Positions 9,148 through 18,060 of a stretch of 64,000 bases of DNA are shown in pieces (position 1 is the stretch's first letter; every line of letters starts with the position of its first letter). Under the pieces are notes generated by a model that was not told the origin of the DNA, ran no database searches, and worked only from the letters and a program-made list of their open reading frames with translations. The stretch lies in contig NZ_JACNYK010000004.1 of assembly GCF_014692505.1 (NCBI RefSeq), positions 1-64,000 of the forward strand, given 5' to 3'. A program made the translations under genes and the position numbers. The DNA is from Sphingobacterium arenae. Its GTDB lineage: Bacteria > Bacteroidota > Bacteroidia > Sphingobacteriales > Sphingobacteriaceae.

Positions 9148-11391
9148 TTAATTATTTTCAAACCGACCATAAAGTTTACTGATCCGGAACAATACGGCTT
9201 GGATATCGCGACTTTGCAAGAACATCCCAGTTTGCAATAGTGCCTGCTTGCTTCCTGTGTTATCTCGCCGGATGATATTCAACTGCCTCTCAAAATTCAC
9301 ATTAATATAGTCGCGGATCTGATTACGTTTGGTGCGCAGGCTATCTATATCCAGTCCCTGGTCTTTTCTCAATTCTTCTACTGTATGTGCAAAAAAATTG
9401 TGCATCATGACGTTCAATGTATCTACAATCGTGGTAAACTTCGGATGCAGCGGCTGATGTAGATTCTCAAAATATTGAAGGCTTTCTGTACTCAAAGAAT
9501 TCGCCGACTGTATCAAATCCTGCAACAGATCCGTGCTATGAACCACAACCTCCGAAGTTTTTTGATCGGTGGTATTGAGCTCGCGAATCGCCCGGAGGCT
9601 CTTTCGCTTCAGTTTAGTTGTATACTGGTTCAATGCCTGAAGCTCCTTGCTAGTTTTCTTCAACATATGTGCATCATTATCACTGATACCCCGGAGAATC
9701 TGGTTGTATTGCTGAGCCAGATCGATCAAGAAGGTCAACGTCATTTTCTTGCTGCGTACATACACGTCCAAATCGTCACCATCAAGCAAACTAAGCTTAC
9801 TCTTCTCTGTCTGTGCTTTTTTTTCTTTCTTCGCAAAACTAATGTGGGATACGATAACGTAGACAACGACCAGCCCCATAAGTACCAACGCCCCGATTAT
9901 CCCCCCCTTGTAGATAATCAAGGCAAAAATTGCGGAAACGCTGAAGGCAATGAGTGCCGTGATAAACCATCCACCGATCACGCTAAGCACCCCCGTCACT
10001 CTATATACGGCTGATTCACGTCCCCAGGCTCTGTCGGCTAACGAGGCTCCCATCGCTACCATAAAAGTTACATAGGTAGTAGAAAGCGGTAGCTTTTTAG
10101 AGGTTGCCCAAGCAATAAGTAAACTGGCCAGAACTAGATTAGTGGAAGCGCGGACGAGGTCAAATGCTGGTGCGTTGTTGGTAACTTGTGTCGCCTGGCG
10201 GAGTTTTTCTTTCTCAAAACTGATGTTGTAGCGACGTTTAAGATTGATAGGTACAAATGCAGAAAATATATTTCCCAATAAAAATGATGTACGGACCACA
10301 CTCCGTGAGACCGCATTGGGTGTGAATTTATCATCATCGTCATCGTTTTGACTACCGAGACTGACTTCGGTTTCCGTGACTTTTCGCGCCTTGGAACTCA
10401 GCCAGATGGTCCCCGCCATCAGTAAACCGGCGATAAATAACATATAGGGAGGAACAACGACATCGCTACTGGCTAAAAACGTCTGGTATAATTGATCTGC
10501 CGCTACACCACTTTCGAGCCAGTTTTGATAGGCTACCAGTCCGGAGATCGGGACGCCAATAAAATTGACCAGATCGTTGCCTGCAAATGCCATTGCTAAA
10601 GAAAACGTTCCTGCCAAAACAACTATCTTCAACGGATTAACCTTATAGAGACGTTGCAATGCAAGGCATAAAAGCGTAAAAAACACAAAAATGCATACCA
10701 GTACAACAAGTGTATGATGGTGGACCCAATCGATGAAACCGGCGTTGAAAAGGGTTGTTCCTGACATTCCTTTAATCAGTAAGAAATATACGATTGACGT
10801 AATCCCTAATCCCGAAAATAGCGCACCGAAACGAGCCAAGCGAGTTTCATATTGAAAAGAAAACACCATCCGACATAGGTATTGAACGAGAATACCCGAG
10901 GTGAAAGCAATAAAAATGGACAGAAAAATACCCGAAATAATCGAAAACGTACTCTCTATATTAATGTATTGTAGACTCTCGGAGACGGGGTCATTTTTTT
11001 CTATGGTAAACAACAAACCGACCATCCAAGCCGCACCGAGCAATTCGAATACGATAGATACGGTGGTCGACGTGGGCAACCCAAGGGTGTTGAAAACATC
11101 AAGCAGTACAATGTCCGTTAGCATGACCGCCAAAAAAATCCATAACACCTTATCGAAGGTAAAATATTCGGGATGAAAAATTCCTTTTCGCGCAATCTCC
11201 ATCATTCCACTGGAGAAAAATGCTCCAATCATGATACCAATAGCAGCTAATGTAATAATTGTCCGGAAGGAGGCTACCCGGCTACCAATTGCCGAATTTA
11301 GAAAATTCACGGCATCGTTACTGACCCCGACGATCAAATCACCAACTGCCAAAATGAGTAAGACAACCACCAAAAATAAAAACCAATCCAT
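9148..11391 (-). CDS. PiT-family inorganic phosphate transporter with C-terminal cytoplasmic domain
   Basis: Low-affinity, ion-coupled phosphate permease of the PiT/Pho-4 family. The duplicated signature occurs as GVSNDAVNFLNSAIGSRV near the N-terminus and AGNDLVNFIGVPISGL in the middle, within about 12 predicted membrane helices (residues 1-515). The C-terminal 200 residues are soluble, charged and helical (for example LKKTSKELQALNQYTTKLKRKSLRAIREL) and resemble PhoU-like helical bundles. At 747 residues it is much longer than E. coli PitA (499). The extension may take the place of a separate PhoU partner, since none is encoded nearby. It stands alone, with intergenic regions on both sides. 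Confidence 0.9.
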   Translation of the reverse strand: MDWFLFLVVVLLILAVGDLIVGVSNDAVNFLNSAIGSRVASFRTIITLAAIGIMIGAFFSSGMMEIARKGIFHPEYFTFDKVLWIFLAVMLTDIVLLDVFNTLGLPTSTTVSIVFELLGAAWMVGLLFTIEKNDPVSESLQYINIESTFSIISGIFLSIFIAFTSGILVQYLCRMVFSFQYETRLARFGALFSGLGITSIVYFLLIKGMSGTTLFNAGFIDWVHHHTLVVLVCIFVFFTLLCLALQRLYKVNPLKIVVLAGTFSLAMAFAGNDLVNFIGVPISGLVAYQNWLESGVAADQLYQTFLASSDVVVPPYMLFIAGLLMAGTIWLSSKARKVTETEVSLGSQNDDDDDKFTPNAVSRSVVRTSFLLGNIFSAFVPINLKRRYNISFEKEKLRQATQVTNNAPAFDLVRASTNLVLASLLIAWATSKKLPLSTTYVTFMVAMGASLADRAWGRESAVYRVTGVLSVIGGWFITALIAFSVSAIFALIIYKGGIIGALVLMGLVVVYVIVSHISFAKKEKKAQTEKSKLSLLDGDDLDVYVRSKKMTLTFLIDLAQQYNQILRGISDNDAHMLKKTSKELQALNQYTTKLKRKSLRAIRELNTTDQKTSEVVVHSTDLLQDLIQSANSLSTESLQYFENLHQPLHPKFTTIVDTLNVMMHNFFAHTVEELRKDQGLDIDSLRTKRNQIRDYINVNFERQLNIIRRDNTGSKQALLQTGMFLQSRDIQAVLFRISKLYGRFENN

Positions 11392-11582
11392 ATTATCAGA
11401 TTAAGTTACAAACATGTAAATTTTAGATTAATTTAACACCTACTTTACATTAAGTAATTGTTAACTAAATATTATTAACATATTAAACATGGTAAGGTTT
11501 GGACAACAGTATTTTTTAGAATTTGAAACGCCTTTAAACTAGATTATTTGTCCGCCGATAAAAAAACATGGCCTTTTAAACT

Positions 11583-12377
11583 TCATTGTAAATGAAAATA
11601 ACGGGGGTCGGGATATATAAATTGGTAGTTCAATTCTTCCATTAACTTGTTGGAAGAAATCACCCTACCAATTGCTGATCGACCTTCCGTAGGAGGTTGA
11701 TTCTTCTGCATCGCGATAACCTCTTGTTTAGTCGGGTGTTTAGGTGCAACAACATTGTATACTTTAGCATACGATCTGTTTTCGATCATGCGCTCGATGA
11801 TAGTAGCAATATCATAAAAATGAATATGATTAACGGGTGCCTGCAGGTTGGATACCGGATATTTACTTAGTTGGCGATCGTCTCCCATCAGTCCGCCCAG
11901 CCTTAATATATTAACCTGGGGATATGCTGCTCTCAACAACTGCTCCGCTAGCACTTTATCGACAGGAACATCTTCTTCCGTGAATTCTTTTTGTAAATGT
12001 GGATAAATGCTCGTAGAATTCATAAAAAATAATTGGCCGTCATAGTTTCCTATAAAAGAAGATAGATTTCGAATCCGATTTTTAATATGATCTATATCGT
12101 GATCTTTGCGGGAAGAAATGGGTGCCGTGATAATTAAGACATCCAACGAAGACACGGCTTCCCAGAGGGAGATGTCAACGGTGGGGTTGTCTGAATTGAA
12201 ATCGACTAGGATCGGATTTAAACCCTGTAAACGCAATAGGTCTACTTTTTCTTTTGATGTGGTGCTGGTATAGATATGATTCTTTTTCTGCCATTTTTCA
12301 GCTATTCTTATACCTAGCCATCCGCAACCGATAATACCTACTTTTAAGTTATTTAAATTTGACTGGATCGTCTTCAT
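11583..12377 (-). CDS. NAD(P)-binding Rossmann-fold epimerase-like protein
   Basis: Protein of 264 residues in the extended short-chain dehydrogenase/epimerase superfamily, similar to E. coli YeeZ. The N-terminal nucleotide-binding motif is VGIIGCGWLGIRIAEKW. LIITAPIS and FMNSTSIYP follow at the positions of the beta strands around the cofactor. VNHIHFYDIATIIERMIENR is typical of this group. The substrate is unknown. It lies between the PiT transporter and the YgjP-like gene, 66 bp downstream of the latter, and could be cotranscribed with it. Confidence 0.75.
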   Translation of the reverse strand: MKTIQSNLNNLKVGIIGCGWLGIRIAEKWQKKNHIYTSTTSKEKVDLLRLQGLNPILVDFNSDNPTVDISLWEAVSSLDVLIITAPISSRKDHDIDHIKNRIRNLSSFIGNYDGQLFFMNSTSIYPHLQKEFTEEDVPVDKVLAEQLLRAAYPQVNILRLGGLMGDDRQLSKYPVSNLQAPVNHIHFYDIATIIERMIENRSYAKVYNVVAPKHPTKQEVIAMQKNQPPTEGRSAIGRVISSNKLMEELNYQFIYPDPRYFHLQ

Positions 12378-12443
12378 ATGTTCTGCGTAAAGCTTTATCT
12401 GTACCTGAAATTTTATTAAAATAATCTTTTAAAAAATTTCTAT

Positions 12444-13088
12444 CTATAATGGGTTGATTTTATAACCATACGTGATAATTTTCTCTAACGTTTTCCAAGT
12501 CGGAAAATGCTTTTCAATCAATCTTCGCCCCCTTTCCTCTTCTATTGCGCTATAACTGGCTACAGCCTTAAATACACAATAACCAATAGCTTCTAACGAC
12601 AGGTTAGATAGTCCTTTATCGAAACAAATTCGTTCCTGCATTCGATGTACAGTATAGGGTTTATTTTTGCTCTTTCTAAAAATAACGGAAGGGATAAGCA
12701 AATTCAACTTTTCTTCCCATTGCCCTATTTGTTGTAAGACGGCCTGCTCTAGGAGCTCTTCTTTTATTTTGATCTTTCTTATAGTGGAAATATATCGGCC
12801 GCTAATGTAACAATGGATCGCACCTTTTGTTATAAAGGAGACTCTTTTTTTTAGCAAGGGTTTTATGGGCCAATATCTATCAAATACCTCCAATCTCTCC
12901 TCTACAAGAAATATGGGATCTGGAATTCTTGTTTGTAAAAAGGTACGTATTGTCCATACAGCTTCAGCCTTGGGCATATTAACCGGCACTTGTATGGTTT
13001 TTTTTTGCTCGTTCCACTGACGTACTTCAACTTCGTCGTTTGCACTGAAACGAATCTCGATCTCTTGATCATCCACTACCCATATCAT
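12444..13088 (-). CDS. YgjP-like (M48-related) metallopeptidase homolog without zinc ligands
   Basis: Protein of 214 residues from the ATG at 13088. Its layout follows the YgjP/DUF45 family: an N-terminal beta part (EVEVRQWNEQKKTIQVPVN), a helical middle, and a C-terminal segment ending in FPTWKTLEKII, which matches the family MPDYKERRKWL end. In YgjP proteins this segment holds YVVVHELCHLKHMNHSKEFW. Here the equivalent reads YCVFKAVASYSAIEEERGRR, so both HEXXH histidines, the glutamate and the third ligand are gone. The RWGSC motif is also missing. It is therefore probably not a peptidase. The alignment was made by eye. An upstream ATG at 13127 is possible but adds an atypical leader. Confidence 0.55.
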   Translation of the reverse strand: MIWVVDDQEIEIRFSANDEVEVRQWNEQKKTIQVPVNMPKAEAVWTIRTFLQTRIPDPIFLVEERLEVFDRYWPIKPLLKKRVSFITKGAIHCYISGRYISTIRKIKIKEELLEQAVLQQIGQWEEKLNLLIPSVIFRKSKNKPYTVHRMQERICFDKGLSNLSLEAIGYCVFKAVASYSAIEEERGRRLIEKHFPTWKTLEKIITYGYKINPL

Positions 13089-13219
13089 GAGAGCAAGATA
13101 CGGAAAAATACAGTTTTTTCTACGCAATCGTTACGTTTCATTTTCTTAAGTTTTATTATGTTTGCATACTAAACAACAAAATGGGAAACTTTAAATGTTT
13201 CCGAATTAAAACACAACGT

Positions 13220-15232
13220 ATGATGAAAAAATTTCTTGGATTAGCCACTGTTGTGGTGCTGACTGCCGGCTGTACCGGTACACAAGAACCACATCAAGCC
13301 ATTGATTTATCACACATGGATACGACTGTCCGCCCGCAAGATGATTTCTACCATTATGTCAACGGAAATTGGATGAAAACGGCCGAAATCCCTGCAGACA
13401 AGGCTCGTTGGGGTTCTTTTGATGAACTACGGGAAAACACCGACGACGCGGTATTAAAGATATTAAAAGAATCGTTAAAGGAGTCTTATGAGAAGGGTAC
13501 AGACGGTCAAAAAATCGCGGATTTGTATAAATCGTACATTGATATCGAAAACCGAAATAAATTAGGATTTGATCCCATAAAACCGTATCTCTCCAAAATT
13601 GACGACATTGAGACATTAGACGATCTCTACCATTATTTGGTGGAAGTGGGACCAGAAGGCGGCAATCCTTTCTTCGGAGGATATGTCTATGCGCACATGA
13701 AAAATAGTGATGTGAATGCAGTTTACCTAAGCGGAGGAAGTTTAGGACTGGGTCGTTCATATTACCAAAAGGTGGACGATAAAAACGTCGAGACTTTAGG
13801 ACAATATGCGACGTTTGCTTCTACACTCTACAGTAAAATAGATCCACGCACGAAAGATCTTAAAGGTCCGAAGATCGTTGCTTTTGAAAAGGAAATTGCT
13901 TCTTACCTTAAAACGATTGAAGAGTCACGGGATGCGCAAAAAAGGTACAATCCGGTTGCCGTTGCAGATCTAGGGAAAATGGTCAAAAACATTGATGTAG
14001 CGAACTATATTAAGACGCTCGGTTTTAAGGCTGATACAGTCATTATCAGCGAAATTGAGTATTACAAAAACTTGGATAAAATTATCACCTCACAAAATCT
14101 ACCGCAGATTAAAGAGTATCTAAAATTCAATGTTATGAATGACGCGGCTAATTATTTATCCAGTGAATTGGACGAGCTGGCTTTCGAGTTTTATGGGCGT
14201 CAATTAAAGGGTCAAAAAGAGCAGCGTGCCATGGAGAAAAGAGGACTCGATTTCGTAAATGGCTCGGCAGGTGAATTGTTGGGTAAGCTTTATGTTAAAG
14301 ACAATTTTCCACCAGAAGCGAAAGCGACCTGTGAAGAGTTGGTGCAGTATCTAATTAAGTCTTTTGAAGTACATATTAATGGATTGGATTGGATGTCTGC
14401 TCAAACCAAAGAGAAAGCGCTCGAAAAATTAGCTAAATTCAATGTCAAAATCGGATATCCTGATAAATGGAAAGATTATTCACAGTTAGCCGTAGGGACT
14501 TCTCTTTTTGAGAATATTCATGCCCTGAACAGGTGGTCTTTTGAGGATAATCTTGCCAAACAAGATAAGCCTGTAGATAAAACCGAATGGAGTATGACAC
14601 CACAGACGGTAAATGCTTATTATAGCCCATTATTCAATGAGATTGTTTTCCCCGCGGCAATTTTACAATCGCCATTTTATGATTATCGCGCGGATGCCGC
14701 GGTAAACTTTGGAGGTATTGGCGCTGTGATCGGACACGAATTGTCGCACGGGTTTGATGATTCTGGTTCGCAATACGATGGCGATGGAAATCTAAATAAC
14801 TGGTGGACACCCGAAGATAAGGAAAAGTTTGATGCCGCTGCTGATGCATTGGTTGCCCAATTTGAAGCATATGAACCTATACCTGGTGTTTTTGTCAACG
14901 GTCGCTTCACATTGGGTGAAAACATTGGTGATCTTGGTGGTTCATCGGTGGCTTTTGATGCTTTACAAATGTATTTAAAAGACAAAGGAAATCCGGGGTT
15001 GATTGATGGATATACACCAGAGCAACGGTTCTTTATGTCGTGGGCTACGATCTGGAGAACAAAAACAACGGACGAATTTGTGGTTAATCAAGTGAAAACA
15101 GACCCGCATTCTCCGGCGCAATATCGTGCTTTTGCTCCTATTGTGAACTTAGATGCATTTCACGAAGCATTCGATACGAAAGAGGGTGATAAGATGTATA
15201 AACCAAAAGAACAACGTATCAAAATCTGGTAA
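13220..15232 (+). CDS. M13 family metallopeptidase (neprilysin-like lipoprotein)
   Basis: Zinc endopeptidase of the neprilysin/PepO family, about 670 residues. From the ATG at 13220 it starts MMKKFLGLATVVVLTAGC, a lipoprotein signal with lipobox LTAGC, so it is probably anchored in an envelope membrane. The first ATG at 13181 would put a charged leader before this signal and is less likely. The N-terminal M13 domain begins MDTTVRPQDDFYHYVNGNWM. The catalytic motif HELSH lies at residues 506-510, followed by ENIGDLGG, which supplies the third zinc ligand. It degrades peptides outside the cytoplasm. A hairpin terminator follows. Confidence 0.95.
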   Translation: MMKKFLGLATVVVLTAGCTGTQEPHQAIDLSHMDTTVRPQDDFYHYVNGNWMKTAEIPADKARWGSFDELRENTDDAVLKILKESLKESYEKGTDGQKIADLYKSYIDIENRNKLGFDPIKPYLSKIDDIETLDDLYHYLVEVGPEGGNPFFGGYVYAHMKNSDVNAVYLSGGSLGLGRSYYQKVDDKNVETLGQYATFASTLYSKIDPRTKDLKGPKIVAFEKEIASYLKTIEESRDAQKRYNPVAVADLGKMVKNIDVANYIKTLGFKADTVIISEIEYYKNLDKIITSQNLPQIKEYLKFNVMNDAANYLSSELDELAFEFYGRQLKGQKEQRAMEKRGLDFVNGSAGELLGKLYVKDNFPPEAKATCEELVQYLIKSFEVHINGLDWMSAQTKEKALEKLAKFNVKIGYPDKWKDYSQLAVGTSLFENIHALNRWSFEDNLAKQDKPVDKTEWSMTPQTVNAYYSPLFNEIVFPAAILQSPFYDYRADAAVNFGGIGAVIGHELSHGFDDSGSQYDGDGNLNNWWTPEDKEKFDAAADALVAQFEAYEPIPGVFVNGRFTLGENIGDLGGSSVAFDALQMYLKDKGNPGLIDGYTPEQRFFMSWATIWRTKTTDEFVVNQVKTDPHSPAQYRAFAPIVNLDAFHEAFDTKEGDKMYKPKEQRIKIW

Positions 15233-15247
15233 CGGATTATCTATAGC

Positions 15248-15277
15248 AATCCCGTATCAGACGATACGGGATTGTTT
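15248..15277. terminator. Hairpin terminator between convergent genes
   Basis: AATCCCGTATC (15248-15258) pairs perfectly with GATACGGGATT (15263-15273) around AGAC, followed by GTTTA. It separates the M13 peptidase gene from the convergent histidine kinase gene. Confidence 0.8.
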
Positions 15278-15301
15278 ATGACTTTACTTATAGATCAGCA
15301 C

Positions 15302-16390
15302 TCAGGGGTCGGGAAAAATCAACTCAACCGTTGTTCCTTTATTTACCTCGCTGGAAAGGGTAATCTTGCCTTTGAGGCGCTCCATAATTTTCTTTACGAC
15401 ACATAAGCCAACACCCGTACCAGGAAAACCGCCCGTATTTTCCGCACGATGGAATTGCTGAAAGACAGCAGTTTGCTCCATTTCCGGAATGCCAATTCCA
15501 TTATCTTGTACCGTATAAACAATAAAGCCTTGTCGCCTTGAACTGTTAATTTCAACCATTGGTTTATTCCGCTGGGAAGAATACTTTACCGCATTACCAA
15601 TGACATTAAAAAAGATCTGATAGAATACGTCCTCATTCCCATACAAAGATTCTAACTGACCGATTTTGAACACGCAGTTCTCACTGTGGTACAATGTTTG
15701 ACTTTCAGCACATATTTTCTGAATAATCTTCTCCAACAAAATCACGGCGTTATCGTATTGTAGCATACGTGTTTGATTCAATTGTATTTTATGTGCGATA
15801 ATATGCTCGATACTGGTCAGTGCGTCCAGAATAATAGTCGTCCATTTTTGTAGCTCTAGTTCGTTAACAACATGTTTCGTTTGCAGATATTGCGCTCCCA
15901 TTTTAGCTATGGAAAGAGGATTTTTTAAATCATGTGACAATGTTCGCGTCAGCACCTCTAGTTCTTTATTGAACGTTAGAATGGCATCCTGTTCTTCCAC
16001 TTTTTCTAAAGCGTGCAAACGTAAAGATACGTCAGTTGCTGTCTGAACGATAGCAGTCGTACTTCCTTCTTCGTTTACTATAGCTTGATAAATGAAATCA
16101 AAATATTTTACTTCGACATCTCCATTGATCATGACATTTGTGGGATATGCTTTTACTTCATACGTCTGACCTGTCGTCCATACGCTTTTCAATATTTCCG
16201 AAAATCCCTGCTCTATGAATTCCGGAAAAACCGAGTCGACGCATTGCCCTATAACTTCCTCACCACATCCCCAGATTTCCCGCATCGCATTGTTGGCAAA
16301 GGCGATTCGTATACCTGCGGTATCATAGATAGCCGTTGCCCCCCTAGACTGACGGAGGATCTCTAAAATGAAATTTTCATATCGCTTCAT
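15302..16390 (-). CDS. PAS-domain sensor histidine kinase
   Basis: Signal-transducing kinase of about 362 residues from the ATG at 16390 (MKRYENFILE); an ATG at 16426 would add 12 residues. The N-terminal PAS domain (about 1-120) contains IAFANNAMREIWGCGEEVIGQ. A HisKA dimerisation domain follows with the phosphoacceptor in LSHDLKNPLSIAKMG. The catalytic ATPase domain has the N box NVIGNAVKYSS, G1 box DNGIGIP, F region VFQQFHR and G2 box GTGVGLCVVKKIM. No membrane helix is seen, so it should be cytoplasmic. No response-regulator gene adjoins it, so its partner is elsewhere. Confidence 0.9.
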   Translation of the reverse strand: MKRYENFILEILRQSRGATAIYDTAGIRIAFANNAMREIWGCGEEVIGQCVDSVFPEFIEQGFSEILKSVWTTGQTYEVKAYPTNVMINGDVEVKYFDFIYQAIVNEEGSTTAIVQTATDVSLRLHALEKVEEQDAILTFNKELEVLTRTLSHDLKNPLSIAKMGAQYLQTKHVVNELELQKWTTIILDALTSIEHIIAHKIQLNQTRMLQYDNAVILLEKIIQKICAESQTLYHSENCVFKIGQLESLYGNEDVFYQIFFNVIGNAVKYSSQRNKPMVEINSSRRQGFIVYTVQDNGIGIPEMEQTAVFQQFHRAENTGGFPGTGVGLCVVKKIMERLKGKITLSSEVNKGTTVELIFPDP

Positions 16391-16426
16391 GTATACGGAT
16401 AAACGGGGTAGTATTACCGTCAACAT

Positions 16427-16888
16427 AACAATTCTTTAAAAAATTTGTTTTAGTATACTGCAATTAAATACATATAGAATATCAAATATGACAGTCCTAA
16501 AATAGCTACACCATATGTTTTCTGTCTCAGAGACAAGTCAAGTCTGAATTAGATAATAAGTCAGTTTAAACACAAGTAAAAGACAATATTTTGCGATAAA
16601 TACGTAATTATAGTGTATTGGCTATCGCTTTAATCCGCCGATCTGCTATTTATACGTGTAGGAAAGTAAAACACCTGTTTTATTATTTTCAAGAAATGAA
16701 ATCTATTTTAACAAACACAGGTTGGTTAGCTCCTAGCCACTATTATCTCTTTCTATTGACAACCTTTCCGTATACGTATTTTTATCGTATTTCAAGGATA
16801 CTATTTACTTAACGGCCAACTAAGGACTTGTTTGCATTGTTTTTGTTTCCATATTCTCCACACAATTGAACGTAAACTAGATAAAAAT
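16427..16888. other. 462-bp A+T-rich intergenic region
   Basis: Divergent region between the histidine kinase gene and an ECF sigma gene. Short open frames occur but none has coding features that can be supported. No TAnnTTTG box at a convincing distance from either gene, no RNA gene and no terminator was recognised. It presumably contains both promoters. Confidence 0.4.
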
Positions 16889-17410
16889 ATGAAAACGATG
16901 GAAAGCAAAAAGATAAATCTAGCATTATTAGAAAACCAAAATATCTTAAAAAATATAGCGTTTAAATTTACGAAGGACCCAGAGGAAATCAATGAGCTTG
17001 TGCAGGAAACTTTGGTTCGTTCTATTAAATATCTGGATAACTTTTTTAATAATCCGAAGCTAGTTTCGTGGCTATACGTCATTATGAAGAATGTCTATAT
17101 TAATCATTACCGACGCAACCAGCGACATACGGAATATGAAATCTTCAAAAATTCAAGGTACAAGGAAGACGGCTGTTCAGAACCTTTCACTATCAATACT
17201 GTAGAGGGAAGATTTGTGATGAAGGACATACAGGATGCATTAAAAAAACTTCCACAAGATCATTACGAGCTCTTTGTGCAATATATGGAAGGATACAAAT
17301 ATCGTGAGCTTTCCGATCACTTTGGCCTACCTGAAGGAACGGTAAAAACCCGCATTCACCATACGCGGAAGTTTCTCCAGAAAGAGCTATCTATATATAA
17401 AATGCGATAA
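16889..17410 (+). CDS. ECF-type RNA polymerase sigma factor
   Basis: Sigma factor of 173 residues when started at the ATG at 16889 (MKTMESKKINLALLENQ). The longer open frame from 16832 begins with a histidine/cysteine-rich stretch unlike the family. Region 2 reads ILKNIAFKFTKDPEEINELVQETLVRSIKYLDNF with WLYVIMKNVYINHYRR. Region 4 reads LPQDHYELFVQYMEGYKYRELSDHFGLPEGTVKTRIHHTRKFLQ. Unlike the sigma gene at 1269-1850, no anti-sigma gene is adjacent, so its control is not evident. The nearest signalling gene is the divergent histidine kinase. It ends at a strong bidirectional terminator. Confidence 0.88.
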   Translation: MKTMESKKINLALLENQNILKNIAFKFTKDPEEINELVQETLVRSIKYLDNFFNNPKLVSWLYVIMKNVYINHYRRNQRHTEYEIFKNSRYKEDGCSEPFTINTVEGRFVMKDIQDALKKLPQDHYELFVQYMEGYKYRELSDHFGLPEGTVKTRIHHTRKFLQKELSIYKMR

Positions 17411-17414
17411 TAAG

Positions 17415-17446
17415 AAGAGAGACGTAATATAAATTACGTCTCTCTT
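17415..17446. terminator. Strong bidirectional terminator
   Basis: A perfect 14-bp stem, AAGAGAGACGTAAT (17415-17428) with ATTACGTCTCTCTT (17433-17446), and a 4-nt loop. It separates the convergent ECF sigma and DoxX genes. Confidence 0.85.
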
Positions 17447-17449
17447 GCT

Positions 17450-17896
17450 TTAAATCGAACGTCTATATCCCGGCTTGTCCATTAAATTGTCTAGTGAGTA
17501 TTTTCCGGAACCAGCAATTAGAAATACGAACAGTAAGATTAAAACGATTAGAGAAATCCAAAATTCGGAATTTAGAAAATCGAACCCGTTTGTAATATTT
17601 ACGAAAAATACCGCGCCGATTAATATGGGTATTTGAAAGATAACTGCCAAACGTGTCTGGAAACCAAAAATGATAAATAATCCGCCAACGAGGTGAGCGA
17701 ATACCACGTAATGAACAGCCGACCAGATCGAAAGTTGAAAGTTCGTTTGCCGAATTAGGTCAGCGACAGCGTCTCGATCGTTTACGAAACTTATTCCCTT
17801 GGCAAAAATAACGATCCCAAGAAAGATTCTTAAAATGTCCAGCCAGCGTGGGTGATGCGTATCGCCCCACCGACCTATTTTTTGTACCAGATTCAT
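17450..17896 (-). CDS. DoxX family integral membrane protein
   Basis: Small membrane protein of 148 residues with four predicted helices and the DoxX-type start WLDILRIFLGIVIFAKGISF. The family signature HLVGGLFIIFGFQTRLAVIFQIPILIGAVFFV lies in the middle. DoxX proteins have been linked to respiratory quinone or thiol redox functions, but the role of this member cannot be read from sequence. It is transcribed alone towards a terminator shared with the ECF sigma gene. Confidence 0.85.
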   Translation of the reverse strand: MNLVQKIGRWGDTHHPRWLDILRIFLGIVIFAKGISFVNDRDAVADLIRQTNFQLSIWSAVHYVVFAHLVGGLFIIFGFQTRLAVIFQIPILIGAVFFVNITNGFDFLNSEFWISLIVLILLFVFLIAGSGKYSLDNLMDKPGYRRSI

Positions 17897-18003
17897 ATAA
17901 CCTCCTTTTTTGAACGTGTAATGCCATCGTACAGCTTTAAGATGTGGTTTATAGTTATATAATTTACTACAAAAATCGTGCTTAATTAAATGAGGTTAAA
18001 AAA

Positions 18004-18034
18004 AAGAGGTCAACATACGAGCTGTTGACCTCTT
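18004..18034 (-). terminator. Terminator of the RND efflux operon
   Basis: A 12-bp perfect stem, AAGAGGTCAACA with TGTTGACCTCTT, and a 7-nt loop. On the minus strand it is followed by a run of T, as expected for the end of the operon that finishes at 18061. Confidence 0.85.
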
Positions 18035-18060
18035 ACTAAATCTGCTGCGCGATTCGAAAA

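Noticed and set aside
16618..16812. 64-codon plus-strand frame in the histidine kinase/sigma gap
   Set aside because: No motif, signal or conserved pattern; an internal ATG gives a hydrophobic 38-residue product, but nothing supports expression.
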